Positions 1 to 9,084 are shown, numbered from the stretch's first letter. The stretch is DNA of 64,000 nt from Sandaracinus sp. (GCA_002699025.1 PABA01000154.1:1-64000), one strand, 5' to 3'. Numbers and translations: made by a program. The notes: a model not told the origin generated them from the letters alone.

Positions 1-81
1 CGAACGCGGCGAAGTCACGCTGCCGCGAAGGGGAGCGGCGGCCGCGAACGCGGCGAAGTCACGCTGCCGCGAAGGGGAGCG
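1..81. repeat. Two direct copies of a 37-nt repeat
   Basis: Positions 1-37 and 45-81 are identical and are separated by 7 nt. The unit starts CGAACGCGGC, which resembles a fragment of the dispersed intergenic element seen near 1860, 15830, 16950 and 59170. The first copy touches the window edge, so the array may extend to the left. Nothing else recognisable lies between 82 and 206. Confidence 0.85.
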
Positions 82-206
82 CACCAGCCTCTGCCCGGTG
101 GCTCGGCCCCACGGAGCCGCGTTCGTGTTCCGTCGAAGAACCGACCCGTGTGACGCCGCCGCAGGCGGCGCCGAGGGCCCTACGGGCCCGCTGGTAAGCC
201 CAATTG

Positions 207-230
207 AAAACGCCCGGCCGGAGCCGGGCG
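207..230 (-). terminator. Rho-independent terminator after the 253-573 gene
   Basis: On the minus strand an 8-bp GC stem (CGCCCGGC/GCCGGGCG) with a TCCG loop is followed directly by TTTTCAATT. It lies 23 nt past the stop codon of the minus-strand gene ending at 253. The stem plus U-tract is a classical intrinsic terminator. Confidence 0.8.
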
Positions 231-252
231 CTTCGAAGGGCCTCGCGGCGAG

Positions 253-573
253 TCAGCGCGAGGAGAAGGGGCAGCCGCCCTGGTCGGCTTCGGCCTCCGC
301 GCCGGCCTCGAGCGCGTCGACCTCCTCGGCCTCGATGGCCTCGACCTGCAGCGGCGCCGCCTGCTGCTGCCCGCCGTAGGGGCAGCCGGTGTCCTGCGCG
401 CAGCGGCTCATCGGGCAACCGCCCATGGCGCAGCGGAGGCTGAGCATCGCGCCGAGCCCGAAGAGGGCGAGCGCGACCAGGGTGAGCTTCCGACCGCCTG
501 GCGTCAGCTTCTGCCACTGCAGGCGGACGAGGCGCTTGGTGAGCCCGAAGATGCTGGAGGGACGACGATCCAT
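253..573 (-). CDS. Small Cys-rich single-pass membrane protein
   Basis: A 106-aa protein starting at ATG 573. A basic N-terminus (about residues 1-28) is followed by one hydrophobic segment (about 29-46). Then comes a cluster of four cysteines in RCAMGGCPMSRCAQDTGCP (about 47-66), an acidic Ala/Glu-rich stretch, and a final CPF motif. The membrane segment with extracytoplasmic or lumenal Cys pairs suggests disulfides or metal or heme-like ligation, but no known family is recognised. It is followed by a clear terminator (207-230) and is separated from the next minus-strand gene by 125 nt, so it is probably monocistronic. Function unknown. Confidence 0.6.
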   Translation of the reverse strand: MDRRPSSIFGLTKRLVRLQWQKLTPGGRKLTLVALALFGLGAMLSLRCAMGGCPMSRCAQDTGCPYGGQQQAAPLQVEAIEAEEVDALEAGAEAEADQGGCPFSSR

Positions 574-698
574 GCGCGACAGCCTAGAGCCCTTTCGCGC
601 CGCCGACCAGGGTCCCCGGAACCCACGCCCTCGTGCACGGGGCCGAGGGCCGGGGAGCGAGGGCGGAGCCGGGCCCGATGGCGAGCCGAGGTCGCCGG

Positions 699-1526
699 TC
701 AGCGGAGCGGGGCGGTCGGCGGGACGCCCCGCGCGAGGCGCCAGCCGATCAGGCGCTCGGTCGCGCGATCGAGCGAAGCGGGGTCGGCGCGGAGCTCGGC
801 GAGGAGGCGGCGGAAGTGGGCCTGGAGGCGCTGGCGCTCGCGGTCCTCCCGCTGGCGGATGCGGACCGGTGGCTCGTCCGGCGGGATGAAGTCGTAGGGC
901 TCCTGCACGGCGTCGAGCTCTTCGCGGGTGAGGCCGCTCTGGAGCATCCACTCGTGGAAGGCGCCCTGGCGGACGTCGCGGAAGCGGAGGCCGTTGTCGC
1001 GCCGAGCCGCGGCGCGGAGCGGGCCCTCGAGGCCGTCGAGGCGCATCAGGTGGGCGACGGCGCAGAAGCGATCCTCGTCGTCGATGAGCACGTTCTGGCG
1101 ACCGGGGCGGAGGTGGTTGTCGGGGAAGGCGCCGGCGGCGGCGTAGGCGGCGAGGCGGCGGAGGTTTCGGGCGCGGCGTGCGGCGAGCTGGGCGCGGAGG
1201 CGCGCGCGGGCGGCGGGCGTGACGCGCGGGGGCTGGACGATCACCGGCCGAACGACGGGCTGGACGACGGGGCGCACGACCGGCGTGGGCCGAGCGATGG
1301 GACGCACGACCGGGCGCAGGACGGGAGCGCGGAGGTCGACGCGGCGGGGCGGCGGGAGCTGGCTCGGGTGGGTGACGACGCCGCCGGGCGCGGCGGGCAT
1401 CGCCGGGAGGGCGGGCTGCACGATCGGGCGCCCGCCGCCGGGGTGCCAGACGTGGACCCCCTGCGCGGAGGCGGGGGCGGCGGCGCCCAGGGCGAGGAGG
1501 AGCGAAGCGAGGGAGGACCAGCGCAT
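699..1526 (-). CDS. Secreted protein with Pro-rich linker and CAVAHL-type C-terminal domain
   Basis: A 275-aa protein. The start at 1526 gives a good Sec signal peptide ([21 protein letters not shown], then Q); the open frame continues upstream only into low-complexity repeat DNA. Residues about 25-110 are a Pro/Val/Arg-rich linker with VVRP-type repeats. The C-terminal part (about 120-235) has the motifs FCAVAHLM, a later Asn, W and SGLTREEL. That pattern recalls a widespread uncharacterised secreted domain in which an invariant Cys-Ala-Val-Ala-His run precedes an SGLT..EL..IQ motif; I recognise it from memory only. Probably periplasmic. No operon partner. Confidence 0.7.
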   Translation of the reverse strand: MRWSSLASLLLALGAAAPASAQGVHVWHPGGGRPIVQPALPAMPAAPGGVVTHPSQLPPPRRVDLRAPVLRPVVRPIARPTPVVRPVVQPVVRPVIVQPPRVTPAARARLRAQLAARRARNLRRLAAYAAAGAFPDNHLRPGRQNVLIDDEDRFCAVAHLMRLDGLEGPLRAAARRDNGLRFRDVRQGAFHEWMLQSGLTREELDAVQEPYDFIPPDEPPVRIRQREDRERQRLQAHFRRLLAELRADPASLDRATERLIGWRLARGVPPTAPLR

Positions 1527-1988
1527 GGGGATGGGGACGGGTGAGCGAGCGAAAAGGTCTTCGCGGTGGCGAGCTCGAACGGAGCCCGAGCCGAAGCGGG
1601 AGCCCGAGCCGAAGCGGGAGCCCGAGCCCGAGCAGCAGCAGAAGCCCAAGCCAGAACCCGAGCCCGAGCCGAAGCGGAAGCCGGAATGGGAGCAGGAGCC
1701 CGAGCCCGAGCAGCAGCAGAAGCCCAAGCCGGAACCCGAGCCGGAGCCGAAGCGGAAGCCGGAGCCGAAGCGGAAGCCCGAGCCGGAGCCGGAGCGGAAG
1801 CCCGAGCCCGAGCGCGCAAAGAGTCCGCCGGGGCGGGAGCCGTGGCCACCGCTGCCCGCCGACTCCGCGAAGCGGCATGGACCGCCGACGCGAGCGACAG
1901 CACGGAAAGCGGAGAGCGGACGGCGGATCGCATCGCGACCGCAGGTCGTGATCCCACTCGGTCGGAGCTCCCTGGCCCCCGCCCGCCG
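1527..1988. repeat. Hexamer-tract low-complexity region plus conserved dispersed block
   Basis: This intergenic stretch has two parts. About 1575-1815 is built of GAGCCC / GAGCCG / AAGCGG / CAGCAG units on the plus strand. About 1860-1955 is a non-repetitive block containing GCGGCATGGACCGC and CAGCACGGAAAGCGGA. The block reappears in inverted orientation at about 59100-59195, again beside GAGCNC-type hexamer tracts. The reading frames open through the tract give EPKREPEP- or SGSGFGS-like peptides with no domain, so I treat them as non-coding. Confidence 0.75.
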
Positions 1989-2678
1989 TCAGGCGGGCTC
2001 GTCGCCGGAGGCGGCGAAACCCTGGCCCCCCCGAGCGAAGCGAGGCACGTCGAGGCGGTCGGCGAGGGCGCGGAGCGCGGGGGGGAGCGGGGCCTCGAAG
2101 CGCTGGCCACCCGCCTCGAGGCGCGCGAGGTGGAGCGCCGGGCCCGGGTGGAGCGTGCAGGGCGGGTCCCGATGCAGGCGCTCGCCGACGAGCGGGTGAC
2201 CGACGTACGCGAGGTGCACGCGCACCTGATGGGTCCGCCCGGTCTCCGGCCGCGCCTCGACCCACGCATGCGCCGGCCCCGCGCCGAGCCGCGCGAGCCG
2301 CGTCCGCGCCCGCTTGCCGTCCTCCACCACCGCCGGCCGCCCGAGCCGCTTCACGTAGCGGAGCGGCGCGTCGACCTGCTCCGTCTCCCAGCCGGGCACG
2401 CCGTGCACGAGCGCGAGGTAGCGCTTCCGCCCCGCCCGCAGGTGCGCCTGCCAGACCTGCACCAGCGCCTTGCGCCGCACGAAGAGGCACACGCCGCTCG
2501 TGAAGCGATCGAGCTGATGCACGGCCCAGACCTTCCGCACGGGCCGCCGGAGCTGCGCGGCGAGCGCGTGCTGCACGCAGCCCGGGTCGCCGAGGTCGCG
2601 CCCGGTCGTCGGGAGCCCCGCGGGCTTGTCCACGACCACCAGCCCCTCCGCGTCGTGGAGGATGCGGAGCGCCTCCAC
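1989..2678 (-). CDS. RluA-family pseudouridine synthase
   Basis: A 229-aa enzyme predicted to isomerise uridine to pseudouridine in rRNA or tRNA. The catalytic motif is HQLDRFTSG (canonical HRLD..TSG, with the catalytic Asp present). The second family motif is [14 protein letters not shown] followed by GHPLVGE. No S4 domain precedes the catalytic domain, so it is of the short RluA/RluE-like architecture. The GTG at 2678 was chosen because everything upstream in this frame is an Arg-rich antisense-like translation of the preceding gene. There is no stop between this gene and the upstream lipoprotein frame (see the finding on the overlap). Exact target nucleotide cannot be told. Confidence 0.8.
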   Translation of the reverse strand: MEALRILHDAEGLVVVDKPAGLPTTGRDLGDPGCVQHALAAQLRRPVRKVWAVHQLDRFTSGVCLFVRRKALVQVWQAHLRAGRKRYLALVHGVPGWETEQVDAPLRYVKRLGRPAVVEDGKRARTRLARLGAGPAHAWVEARPETGRTHQVRVHLAYVGHPLVGERLHRDPPCTLHPGPALHLARLEAGGQRFEAPLPPALRALADRLDVPRFARGGQGFAASGDEPA

Positions 2679-4201
2679 GCTCCCCCGCCGCAGGCGAAGT
2701 CGCCCGCGCAGTCCTCGTCGGCGCAGTCGACCCGGCCGTCGCCGTCGTCGTCCATGCCGTCGTCGCAGCGCGCCTCGAAGCACGGCGCCTGGAGCGCGCA
2801 GTCCGCGTCCATGCAGTCGGCCACGCCGTCGCCGTCCTCGTCGCCCTCCACGTCGCAGAGCTCGCGGCAGGCGTCGTCGAAGGCGCAGTCGAGGTCCGCG
2901 CAGTCCGTCTGCCCGTCTCCGTCGTCGTCCATGCCGTCGTCGCAGGCGTCCTCACACGCCCCGACGCAGATCGCGGCGAGCTCGGTCCGGGCCCGGCGCC
3001 GGCGGGGCAGCGTCTCGGCGATCTCCGCGACGAGCTCCCCCTCGACGAAGGCCTGCACCTCCACGGGCGTGAGCGACTCGCCGTCGAAGTTCAGCGCGAA
3101 GAAGTGGTAGCGCCCGGGCGGCGGCGTCATGAAGACCACGTTCTCGACCGTGCCCGGGCCGCCCGTGGTGTCGTCCCGATCCAGCATGCCGCCGTCGGCG
3201 TCGCGGTTCGCGTAGTAGATCTCGCTCCCCGCCGGCGTGAGCACGTGCAGGTCGATGTCGCCCGGGAGATCCCAGCGGAGCGTGAAGCGGAGCTCGCCGT
3301 CCGCGAGGCAGAAGCCGTCGATGCACTGGCGCCCCGCGTCGCAGTCCATGTCCTCCATGCACTCGTCGCCGCTGCCGGTCACGCAGTTCCCCATCGCGTC
3401 GCAGCGGCCGCCCGGGCAGACGGTCCCCTCGGGCGCGTAGGCGACGGCGGAGCAGGGCGCGTCGGGCGTGCAGGCGCGCAGGCCGATCCGGCAGACCTCC
3501 TCGGTCTCGCAGAGGCGGCGCGGGCAGTCGTCCACGTCGGGCTCGCAGCCGCGGATGGGGTGGCAGCGCTCGTCTCCCGCGCAGGAGGCCTCGCGCACCT
3601 CGTAGAGGCAGACGCCGCACTCGCACACGGGCGTCGCGCAGGCGGCGGCCGGCCCGCAGTCGGCGGCCGTCGCGCACTCGTCTCCGCCGCAGGCCTCGGG
3701 CGCGTCCGGGTGGCAGGCCGGGTCCACGCAGCGCTCGTTCTGGCAAGCGAGCACCTCGCCGTCGAGGCCGCGCGGGCAGCTCACGCCGCGGCAGGCGCGG
3801 GTGAGCACGACGGTGACGGCCCCGCCGCCGGCGCCCAGCTCGTACTCGACCGCCCGGTCGAGGATCACGCGCCCGGCGTCGTCGAGGGCGGCCGCGTAGA
3901 CGCGGTAGGTGCGCGGGGCGAGGCCCTCGAGCTCGGCGAGGGGGGCGCCGCGGAGCAGGTCGCCGGGGAGGTCGCGGGTGGCGACCCGATCGACGAAGCG
4001 GAGCGTGCCGAAGTCGGCGTCCTCGACCTCGACGAGCAGCTCGGTGAACTCGACGCCGGGGAGGGCGTCGGTCTTGAGGTCGACCTGGAGCGTGGGTCCG
4101 CTGGACTCGCCGGTGCAACCCGGGGCGAACCCGAGCGGCAGACCGAGGGCGAAGCCGAGGGCGAGGCCCGTCCGGAGGAAGGAAGAGCGCGCGTCGCTCA
4201 T
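2351..4201 (-). CDS. Cys-rich outer-surface lipoprotein with Asp-rich repeats (C-terminus uncertain)
   Basis: A predicted lipoprotein starting at ATG 4201, with a signal peptide ending near FAPGC. The N-terminal domain (VDLKTDALPGVEF...) and the CRGVSCPRG hinge match the preceding gene, so the two are tandem paralogs. It continues with many Cys pairs (residues about 130-270) and a DIDLHV/GRYHFFALNFDGES region that resembles an uncharacterised secreted beta-sandwich. Three MopE-like DDGMDDDGDG..DC.D.DC Asp/Cys repeats (about 400-500) probably bind calcium. The open frame runs on to 2351 through the RluA gene. Those last roughly 110 residues look like a shadow translation, so the true protein probably ends near 2690 and a stop may have been lost or hidden by a frame error. 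Confidence 0.7.
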   Translation of the reverse strand: MSDARSSFLRTGLALGFALGLPLGFAPGCTGESSGPTLQVDLKTDALPGVEFTELLVEVEDADFGTLRFVDRVATRDLPGDLLRGAPLAELEGLAPRTYRVYAAALDDAGRVILDRAVEYELGAGGGAVTVVLTRACRGVSCPRGLDGEVLACQNERCVDPACHPDAPEACGGDECATAADCGPAAACATPVCECGVCLYEVREASCAGDERCHPIRGCEPDVDDCPRRLCETEEVCRIGLRACTPDAPCSAVAYAPEGTVCPGGRCDAMGNCVTGSGDECMEDMDCDAGRQCIDGFCLADGELRFTLRWDLPGDIDLHVLTPAGSEIYYANRDADGGMLDRDDTTGGPGTVENVVFMTPPPGRYHFFALNFDGESLTPVEVQAFVEGELVAEIAETLPRRRRARTELAAICVGACEDACDDGMDDDGDGQTDCADLDCAFDDACRELCDVEGDEDGDGVADCMDADCALQAPCFEARCDDGMDDDGDGRVDCADEDCAGDFACGGGAWRRSASSTTRRGWWSWTSPRGSRRPGATSATRAACSTRSPRSSGGPCGRSGPCISSIASRAACASSCGARRWCRSGRRTCGRGGSATSRSCTACPAGRRSRSTRRSAT

Positions 4202-5010
4202 GGCGCCCCCGTCTCGCAGAGCCCGGCGCCGTCGCAGACGCCCTCGCGCCCGCGCTCCTCGCAGGGCGTGCCGTTCACCAGGAAGCCCGCCGGCTCGCAC
4301 GCCTCCGGGTCGTCGCAGCGGGTCAGGCCGAGCGTACAGGGCTCCCCCTCGAGGGGGCACTCGCTCCGCACGCAGAAGGTCGGGTCGACCACGCAGCCCC
4401 GGTCCGGGTCGCACCACTGGTCCGCCGCGCAGGCCGTCCGGTCGCCCCGCTCGAGGCAGGCGCCGGCGATGCAGCGCACGCTCGCGCAGCCGGCCACGGG
4501 CGCGGCGCAGTCGCCGACGGTGCCGCAGCCGGTCGCGCAGGCGTCGGGCTCCTCGGCGGTGCAGCGCGGGTTGCCACAGACGCCGTCGATGCAGGCCTGG
4601 TCCGGCGCGCAGGCGACGCCGCGGCAGGTGCGCGAGAGGACGATGGTGACGCGCTGGTCCTCGCGCACCTCCACGAAGGCCGGGCGCGAGACGAGCGGGC
4701 GACCGTCGGCCCCGAGGGCGGTCACGAAGAGCCAGGTGTCGCCGGGCGCGACGTTCGGGAAGGTCGCCGCCTCGATGGGGGCGTCCAGCCCGACGCCGCG
4801 GCGCACCGGGATCACCTCGCGGACGCGCTGCATGGGCGCGGCCGTGGGGAGGTCCTTCGAGAGATCGACCTGCAGCCCGTGGAGCTCGACGCCGGCGACG
4901 AGGTCCGTCTCGACGTCGACGTCGAGGCGATGGGTCGGGTCGCCGCAGCCAGGCGCGCTCAGGGCGAAGGGCGCGGCGAGGGCGATGAGCGCGATCGGAG
5001 GGGCTCGCAC
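4198..5010 (-). CDS. Cys-rich lipoprotein, paralog of the downstream gene
   Basis: A 270-aa predicted lipoprotein: VRAPPIALIALAAPFALSAPGC is a signal sequence with a lipid-attachment Cys. The N-terminal domain begins VDVETDLVAGVELHGLQVDL, parallel to VDLKTDALPGVEFTELLVEV in the next gene. Both share an (A/S)RTCRGVxC hinge followed by tandem Cys-rich segments. The GTG at 5010 is the preferred start; GTG 5025 is an alternative. Its stop overlaps the next start by 4 nt (ATGA), so the two are translationally coupled. Likely surface-exposed; no enzymatic motif. Function unknown. Confidence 0.7.
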   Translation of the reverse strand: MRAPPIALIALAAPFALSAPGCGDPTHRLDVDVETDLVAGVELHGLQVDLSKDLPTAAPMQRVREVIPVRRGVGLDAPIEAATFPNVAPGDTWLFVTALGADGRPLVSRPAFVEVREDQRVTIVLSRTCRGVACAPDQACIDGVCGNPRCTAEEPDACATGCGTVGDCAAPVAGCASVRCIAGACLERGDRTACAADQWCDPDRGCVVDPTFCVRSECPLEGEPCTLGLTRCDDPEACEPAGFLVNGTPCEERGREGVCDGAGLCETGAP

Positions 5011-5172
5011 GGCGCGAGCGTACACCGAACGGGGGCGGCCGGCCCGAGCTGCAGCGCGTGCAGCTCTTCGCTGAGCGAGGCGCAGTCGACGGGGAGGGGA
5101 CGCCTCCCCAGGATCGGGTCGATCGGGTCGATCAGGTCGAGCGCGTCCGCGCGACGCGGCGAGGAGGAGACG

Positions 5173-5904
5173 ATGGGACACGCGCTGGTGACGGGAGCCT
5201 CGCGAGGCATGGGGCTCGAGTGGTGCCGCCAGCTGGCACGCCGGGGGGATCGGGTCGTGCTCACGGCGCGGAGCGCGGGGAAGGCCGAGGCGGCGGCGGC
5301 GCGGCTCGCGGAGGAGGGGCTCGAGGTGCTCCCGCGGGTCCTCGACGTCGGGGACGAGGCGTCCATGGCGGCCCTCGCCGGGCGCCTCCGGGAGGAGCTC
5401 GGGCACCTCGACCTCGTCGTGAACAACGCCGGCATCAACCCCAAGGACGCGAAGGCGCCGGGGGTCTTCGAGAGCACCTTCCAGCTCGCGAAGCTCGACC
5501 CGGACGAGGTGCTCCGCTGCATCCGCCTCAACGGCGTGATGCCCGTCGTGCTGGTGAAGCACCTGCTGCCCTTGCTCGAGGCCGCCGAGCAGCCGCTCGT
5601 CCTGAGCATCTCGTCCTGGCTCGGCTCCATCGGCGCCAAGACCATGGGCGGGCACTACGGCTACGCGACGAGCAAGGCCGCGCTGAACATGATGAACCGC
5701 GCCATGGCCCTGCAGCTGAAGGAGAAGGGCGTGGCGGCGGTGGTGGTGAACCCGGGCTGGGTCCAGACCGACATGGGGGGCGCCAAGGCCGAGCTCACGC
5801 CGGAGCGAGCGATCGGCGGCATGATCGCGAACGTCGTGGAGAAGGTCGGCCTCGAAGAGACGGGGGAGTTCTTCCAGTGGGACGGGTCGCGCCACCCCTG
5901 GTGA
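5173..5904 (+). CDS. Short-chain dehydrogenase/reductase
   Basis: A 243-aa classical SDR. The NAD(P)-binding motif TGASRGMG lies at about residues 7-14, NNAG at about 88-91, the catalytic Ser in SISSW, and the active-site YATSK (YxxxK). The C-terminal PGWVQTDMGG is typical of SDRs related to the C-factor/CsgA group, which in myxobacteria includes the developmental signal protein. Sequence alone does not settle whether this is a metabolic reductase or CsgA-like. A strong ribosome-binding site (GAGGAGGAGA) precedes ATG 5173. It stands alone on the plus strand. Upstream, three copies of a 9-nt unit (GATCGGGTC, 5112-5138) could be an operator, but this is speculative. Confidence 0.88.
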   Translation: MGHALVTGASRGMGLEWCRQLARRGDRVVLTARSAGKAEAAAARLAEEGLEVLPRVLDVGDEASMAALAGRLREELGHLDLVVNNAGINPKDAKAPGVFESTFQLAKLDPDEVLRCIRLNGVMPVVLVKHLLPLLEAAEQPLVLSISSWLGSIGAKTMGGHYGYATSKAALNMMNRAMALQLKEKGVAAVVVNPGWVQTDMGGAKAELTPERAIGGMIANVVEKVGLEETGEFFQWDGSRHPW

Positions 5905-5925
5905 GCACGCGCGAGGGCGGGCGCG

Positions 5926-8900
5926 TCAGCGTCGGGCGGCGAAGGCCTCCTCGAAGGGACCGCCGCCGGGGCGGAGCGCGTCCTCGAGCGTGACCGGCCG
6001 GGTCGCCTCGCCGCGGCCCGAGGGGGAGGCGAAGACCAGCGCGCCGCGGGGCATCTCGCGGACGGGCGTCCGGCCGAGCGGGTGCGCGGTGCGCCCCCAG
6101 GCCACCGGCGCCCAGTGTTCTTCCGCGTGTCCTTCGGCGTGTCTCTCGGCGTGCCTCTCGGCGGTTCTCTGGAGGTCTTCCTCGTGTCGCAGCTCGAGGC
6201 GCGCGTCGGCCTCCTCGTCGGTCTGCCCCTCGACGCGAGCGAGGCGCGCGAGCTCGGTCATGCCCTCCGCCTCGAGCGCGAGGAGCAGGCCGCCGCGCGC
6301 GTCGTTGGCGAGGGAGGCCCGCTCGGTCGCGGGGAGGCCCCGGGCGAGCACCCGTGTCCTGCCGCTCGCCGCGTCCACGCGGAGCACGCTCGTGCCGCGC
6401 CCCTCGCGGACGAGCGCGTAGAGCGCGCCCTCGGCGAGGCGGTGCGTCAGCGCGAGCACGGCGCCGGGGTCGAGGTGCACGTCGAGGGCGGTGTCGGCGT
6501 CGGTGTCGGTGTCTTGGTCGACGTGCAGCGCGTGCCGGGTCGCGCCGCGCCCGTCGAGCGGGATCGTCCAGACGCGCGCCCCCCGCGCGCTCGCCTCGAT
6601 GGCGAAGAGCGCGTTCCGGCGGGACGACCAGGCGAGCGGAGCCTCGGCGAGGCCTTCCGGGAGCCGCAGCGCGTCGTCCCGGCGCGCCGCGAGGACGCGC
6701 CCCCCTGCGAGCCGGAGCGCACCGACCACGGCGCCGCCCTCGAGCACGAGCTGGCGCGGGCTCGAGGGCATCAGCTCGGCGTCGCCCTCGCTCGCGGCGA
6801 GGAGCTCCACCTCGGGTGCGCCCAGCCAGGCGCGGGCCCGCTCGTCGACGCGCTCGCTCAGGTCGACGGCGACGCCGCGCCGGTCGACGCCGACCACGCG
6901 CGGGCGTCCCTCGAGGATCCAGGGCGCGAGGAAGGGCAGCTCGAGCCAGCCGCAGACGGCGCAGTACTCCCACGGCCAGGGGGGGCGCTCGATGGGGAAG
7001 CGGTCGACGCTCACCTTCACGCGGTAGCGGAGGTCCTGGGCGCGGTAGACGTTCGCGAGGTCCGTCGGTGCTCGCGGGCCCTCGGCGGCCTGGGCGCCGA
7101 TCGGCTGCCCGTCGACCGTGACGACGCGCGACCAGAGGACGCCGTCGAGCCCCGCCGCGCCGTCGATGGCCCCGCCGTGGCGTCGCACGGCGAAGGGCGG
7201 GGCGATGGGCGCGGCGGAGAGGGCGAGCGCGTCGGCGACGAAGTCCCAGTCGATCGCCGTCGGCGCGCCGCCCCCCGGGGCGAGGGGCGCGGTCGAGAGC
7301 CCATCGGCGGGCGGCGCCGCGCCGGCGACGTGGAGGCGCGCCCAGGCCGGATCGCCGAGGGCGTAGCGCTCGCCGCCGAGGCCGCAGTCGAAGGCGGTGG
7401 ACGCGCCGCACCAGAGGCGCCGCTCGGCGGCCGTGCCCCGGGGCGCGTCGCAGGCGCAGAAGCGGAGGCCCACCTCACCGGTGGCGCTGGCGTCCGCGTG
7501 GCCGACCGCGTCGAAGCCGACCGGGCGCGCGTAGCTGCAGTACTCGAGGCCGTAGCCGCTCGCGCCGCAGAGGCCCCCCAGCGGCGTGACGACCTCGCCC
7601 GGCGCCGGCGGGCCGAGCACGGGCTCGACCTCCGCGGAGGGGACGGGGTCGCAGGCGTCTCCGCGCCGCCACGCGTGCCGCGCGCCGATCAGCGTGCCCG
7701 GGCAAGGCGTCTCGGCGACGTAGTCGAGGTAGTCCTCCATGGAGACGTGGGGCACGCCGCCGCTCCGCTCCCACCAGGGCTCGGCGGCGAGGAGCAGCGC
7801 GTCCTCGGCTTCCTGGTTGGTGTTCCGCTGGGCCGGGTCGTGCGTGCCCCCGGGCGCCGGCGGGCCGAGCTCGGTCAGGGGCCAGGGCGCGCCTCCGGGG
7901 GCGCAGACGTCGCAGACGTCCCCGACGCCGTCGTCGTCCCGGTCGAGCTGGTCCGGGTTCGCGTCGAGGGGGCAGTTGTCCGCCGGGTCGACGACCTGAT
8001 CCCCGTCCCCGTCCATCAGGGGGACGGCCGTGCCGAGCTCCGCGGCGAGGAAGGCCGCGTTGTCGCGGGTGAAGGTCGGGGCCGAGAGGTCGAGGGCGGC
8101 GCTCTCCTTCGTGCCCGAGTGCACGCCGATGACCTGCTCGACGCCGCCCACGGTCGCGAGCACGGGTCCGCCGGAGTCGCCGGGCTGGGTGGTCGCGCCG
8201 ACGCCGATGGGCGTCTGCAGCAGCCAGGGGCGCGTCGCGTCGTCCCAGGCGCCGCAGGCCCGATCCTCCACCTGGTTGAACCAGCGCGTGAGCGGGGCCG
8301 GGCCTTCGCGCATCGTCGCGGTGGTGCCCGTCTCGTCGAAGCCCCGCCCGGCGCGCGTCACCTGCGGCGTGTCCTGCACGGGCGCGAAGCCGTGGGGCGG
8401 CGTGAGCAGCGGCGTCGCGTGGGGGAGCTGGACCGCCCCGCCGAGGTCCACGACGGCCAGGTCGGCGCCGGCCGGGTAGTAGAGGAGGGGCCCGTGGGCC
8501 TCGCCCTGGAGGAGGAGCGCGCAGTAGGAGGGCTCGGCGGCGGCCGGGCGCGGGTGCAGGGAGAGGGCGGCGGGGCCGGCCGGGATGCTCGGGAGCGGCT
8601 TCGCGCCGGCGGGGAGGCCCGCGCCGAAGGCCATGGGCGAGACCTCGACGGAGGTCGCGCAGAGGACGCAGTGGGCCGCCGTGAGCACGTGGTGGGGGCC
8701 GACGAGCGTGCCGGTGCACTCGAGCTGCGCGCCATCGGCGCGGTGGATCCGGAGGAAGGCGAGGTAGGGGCGCGCGGCGTGAGCGACGGGCGTGCCGCCG
8801 AGGAGGGGCGCGCTCGAGCCGGCCGGAGCGACCTCGCCGGCGCAGCTCGCGCTCGCCAGCGCGAGGACGCCGGCGACGAACGCGACGGCCCCGCGCCCTC

Positions 8901-9084
8901 TCCGCGACCGCGGCCCGGAGCCGGACGTGGGGCGCCGCACCCTCGCGCTCGCCAGCGCGAGGACGCCGGCGACGAACGCGACGGCCCCGCGCCCTCTCCG
9001 CGACCGCGGCCCGGAGCCGGATGTGGGGCGCCGCACCCTCGCGCCCGCCCGGGCGGCGGCGCGCCGACGGTGGAGCGGGATCAT
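5926..9084 (-). CDS. Secreted trypsin-like serine protease with thrombospondin-3 and C-terminal domains (A)
   Basis: A 1052-aa protein. The S1 protease domain carries the triad in TAAHC (His138), GADLAVVD (Asp208) and GDSGGP (Ser304). TSP3 calcium-binding repeats follow (DGDGDQVVDPADNCP..DRDDDGVGDVCDVC, about 349-385). A long C-terminal part has Cys-containing [10 protein letters not shown] and beta-propeller-like segments. It is a full-length paralog of the 10610-13501 protein. The N-terminus is odd: a 32-aa block containing the hydrophobic signal region is present twice in tandem (96-bp DNA duplication), ending LASASCAGE, a probable lipobox. GTG codons at the head of each copy are alternative starts. 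Last gene of a three-gene overlapping operon. Confidence 0.85.
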   Translation of the reverse strand: MIPLHRRRAAARAGARVRRPTSGSGPRSRRGRGAVAFVAGVLALASARVRRPTSGSGPRSRRGRGAVAFVAGVLALASASCAGEVAPAGSSAPLLGGTPVAHAARPYLAFLRIHRADGAQLECTGTLVGPHHVLTAAHCVLCATSVEVSPMAFGAGLPAGAKPLPSIPAGPAALSLHPRPAAAEPSYCALLLQGEAHGPLLYYPAGADLAVVDLGGAVQLPHATPLLTPPHGFAPVQDTPQVTRAGRGFDETGTTATMREGPAPLTRWFNQVEDRACGAWDDATRPWLLQTPIGVGATTQPGDSGGPVLATVGGVEQVIGVHSGTKESAALDLSAPTFTRDNAAFLAAELGTAVPLMDGDGDQVVDPADNCPLDANPDQLDRDDDGVGDVCDVCAPGGAPWPLTELGPPAPGGTHDPAQRNTNQEAEDALLLAAEPWWERSGGVPHVSMEDYLDYVAETPCPGTLIGARHAWRRGDACDPVPSAEVEPVLGPPAPGEVVTPLGGLCGASGYGLEYCSYARPVGFDAVGHADASATGEVGLRFCACDAPRGTAAERRLWCGASTAFDCGLGGERYALGDPAWARLHVAGAAPPADGLSTAPLAPGGGAPTAIDWDFVADALALSAAPIAPPFAVRRHGGAIDGAAGLDGVLWSRVVTVDGQPIGAQAAEGPRAPTDLANVYRAQDLRYRVKVSVDRFPIERPPWPWEYCAVCGWLELPFLAPWILEGRPRVVGVDRRGVAVDLSERVDERARAWLGAPEVELLAASEGDAELMPSSPRQLVLEGGAVVGALRLAGGRVLAARRDDALRLPEGLAEAPLAWSSRRNALFAIEASARGARVWTIPLDGRGATRHALHVDQDTDTDADTALDVHLDPGAVLALTHRLAEGALYALVREGRGTSVLRVDAASGRTRVLARGLPATERASLANDARGGLLLALEAEGMTELARLARVEGQTDEEADARLELRHEEDLQRTAERHAERHAEGHAEEHWAPVAWGRTAHPLGRTPVREMPRGALVFASPSGRGEATRPVTLEDALRPGGGPFEEAFAARR
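8846..9037. repeat. 96-bp tandem duplication of the protease-A signal-peptide coding region
   Basis: Positions 8846-8941 and 8942-9037 are identical except one base (C8926 versus T9022). The duplication is in frame and repeats 32 codons including the hydrophobic core VAFVAGVLALAS. The near identity shows that it is recent, or a collapsed/expanded assembly artefact. Confidence 0.95.

Noticed and set aside
1219-2199. Glu/Pro/Lys repeat protein on the plus strand
   Set aside because: Only the hexamer tract translated; no start signal and no domain.
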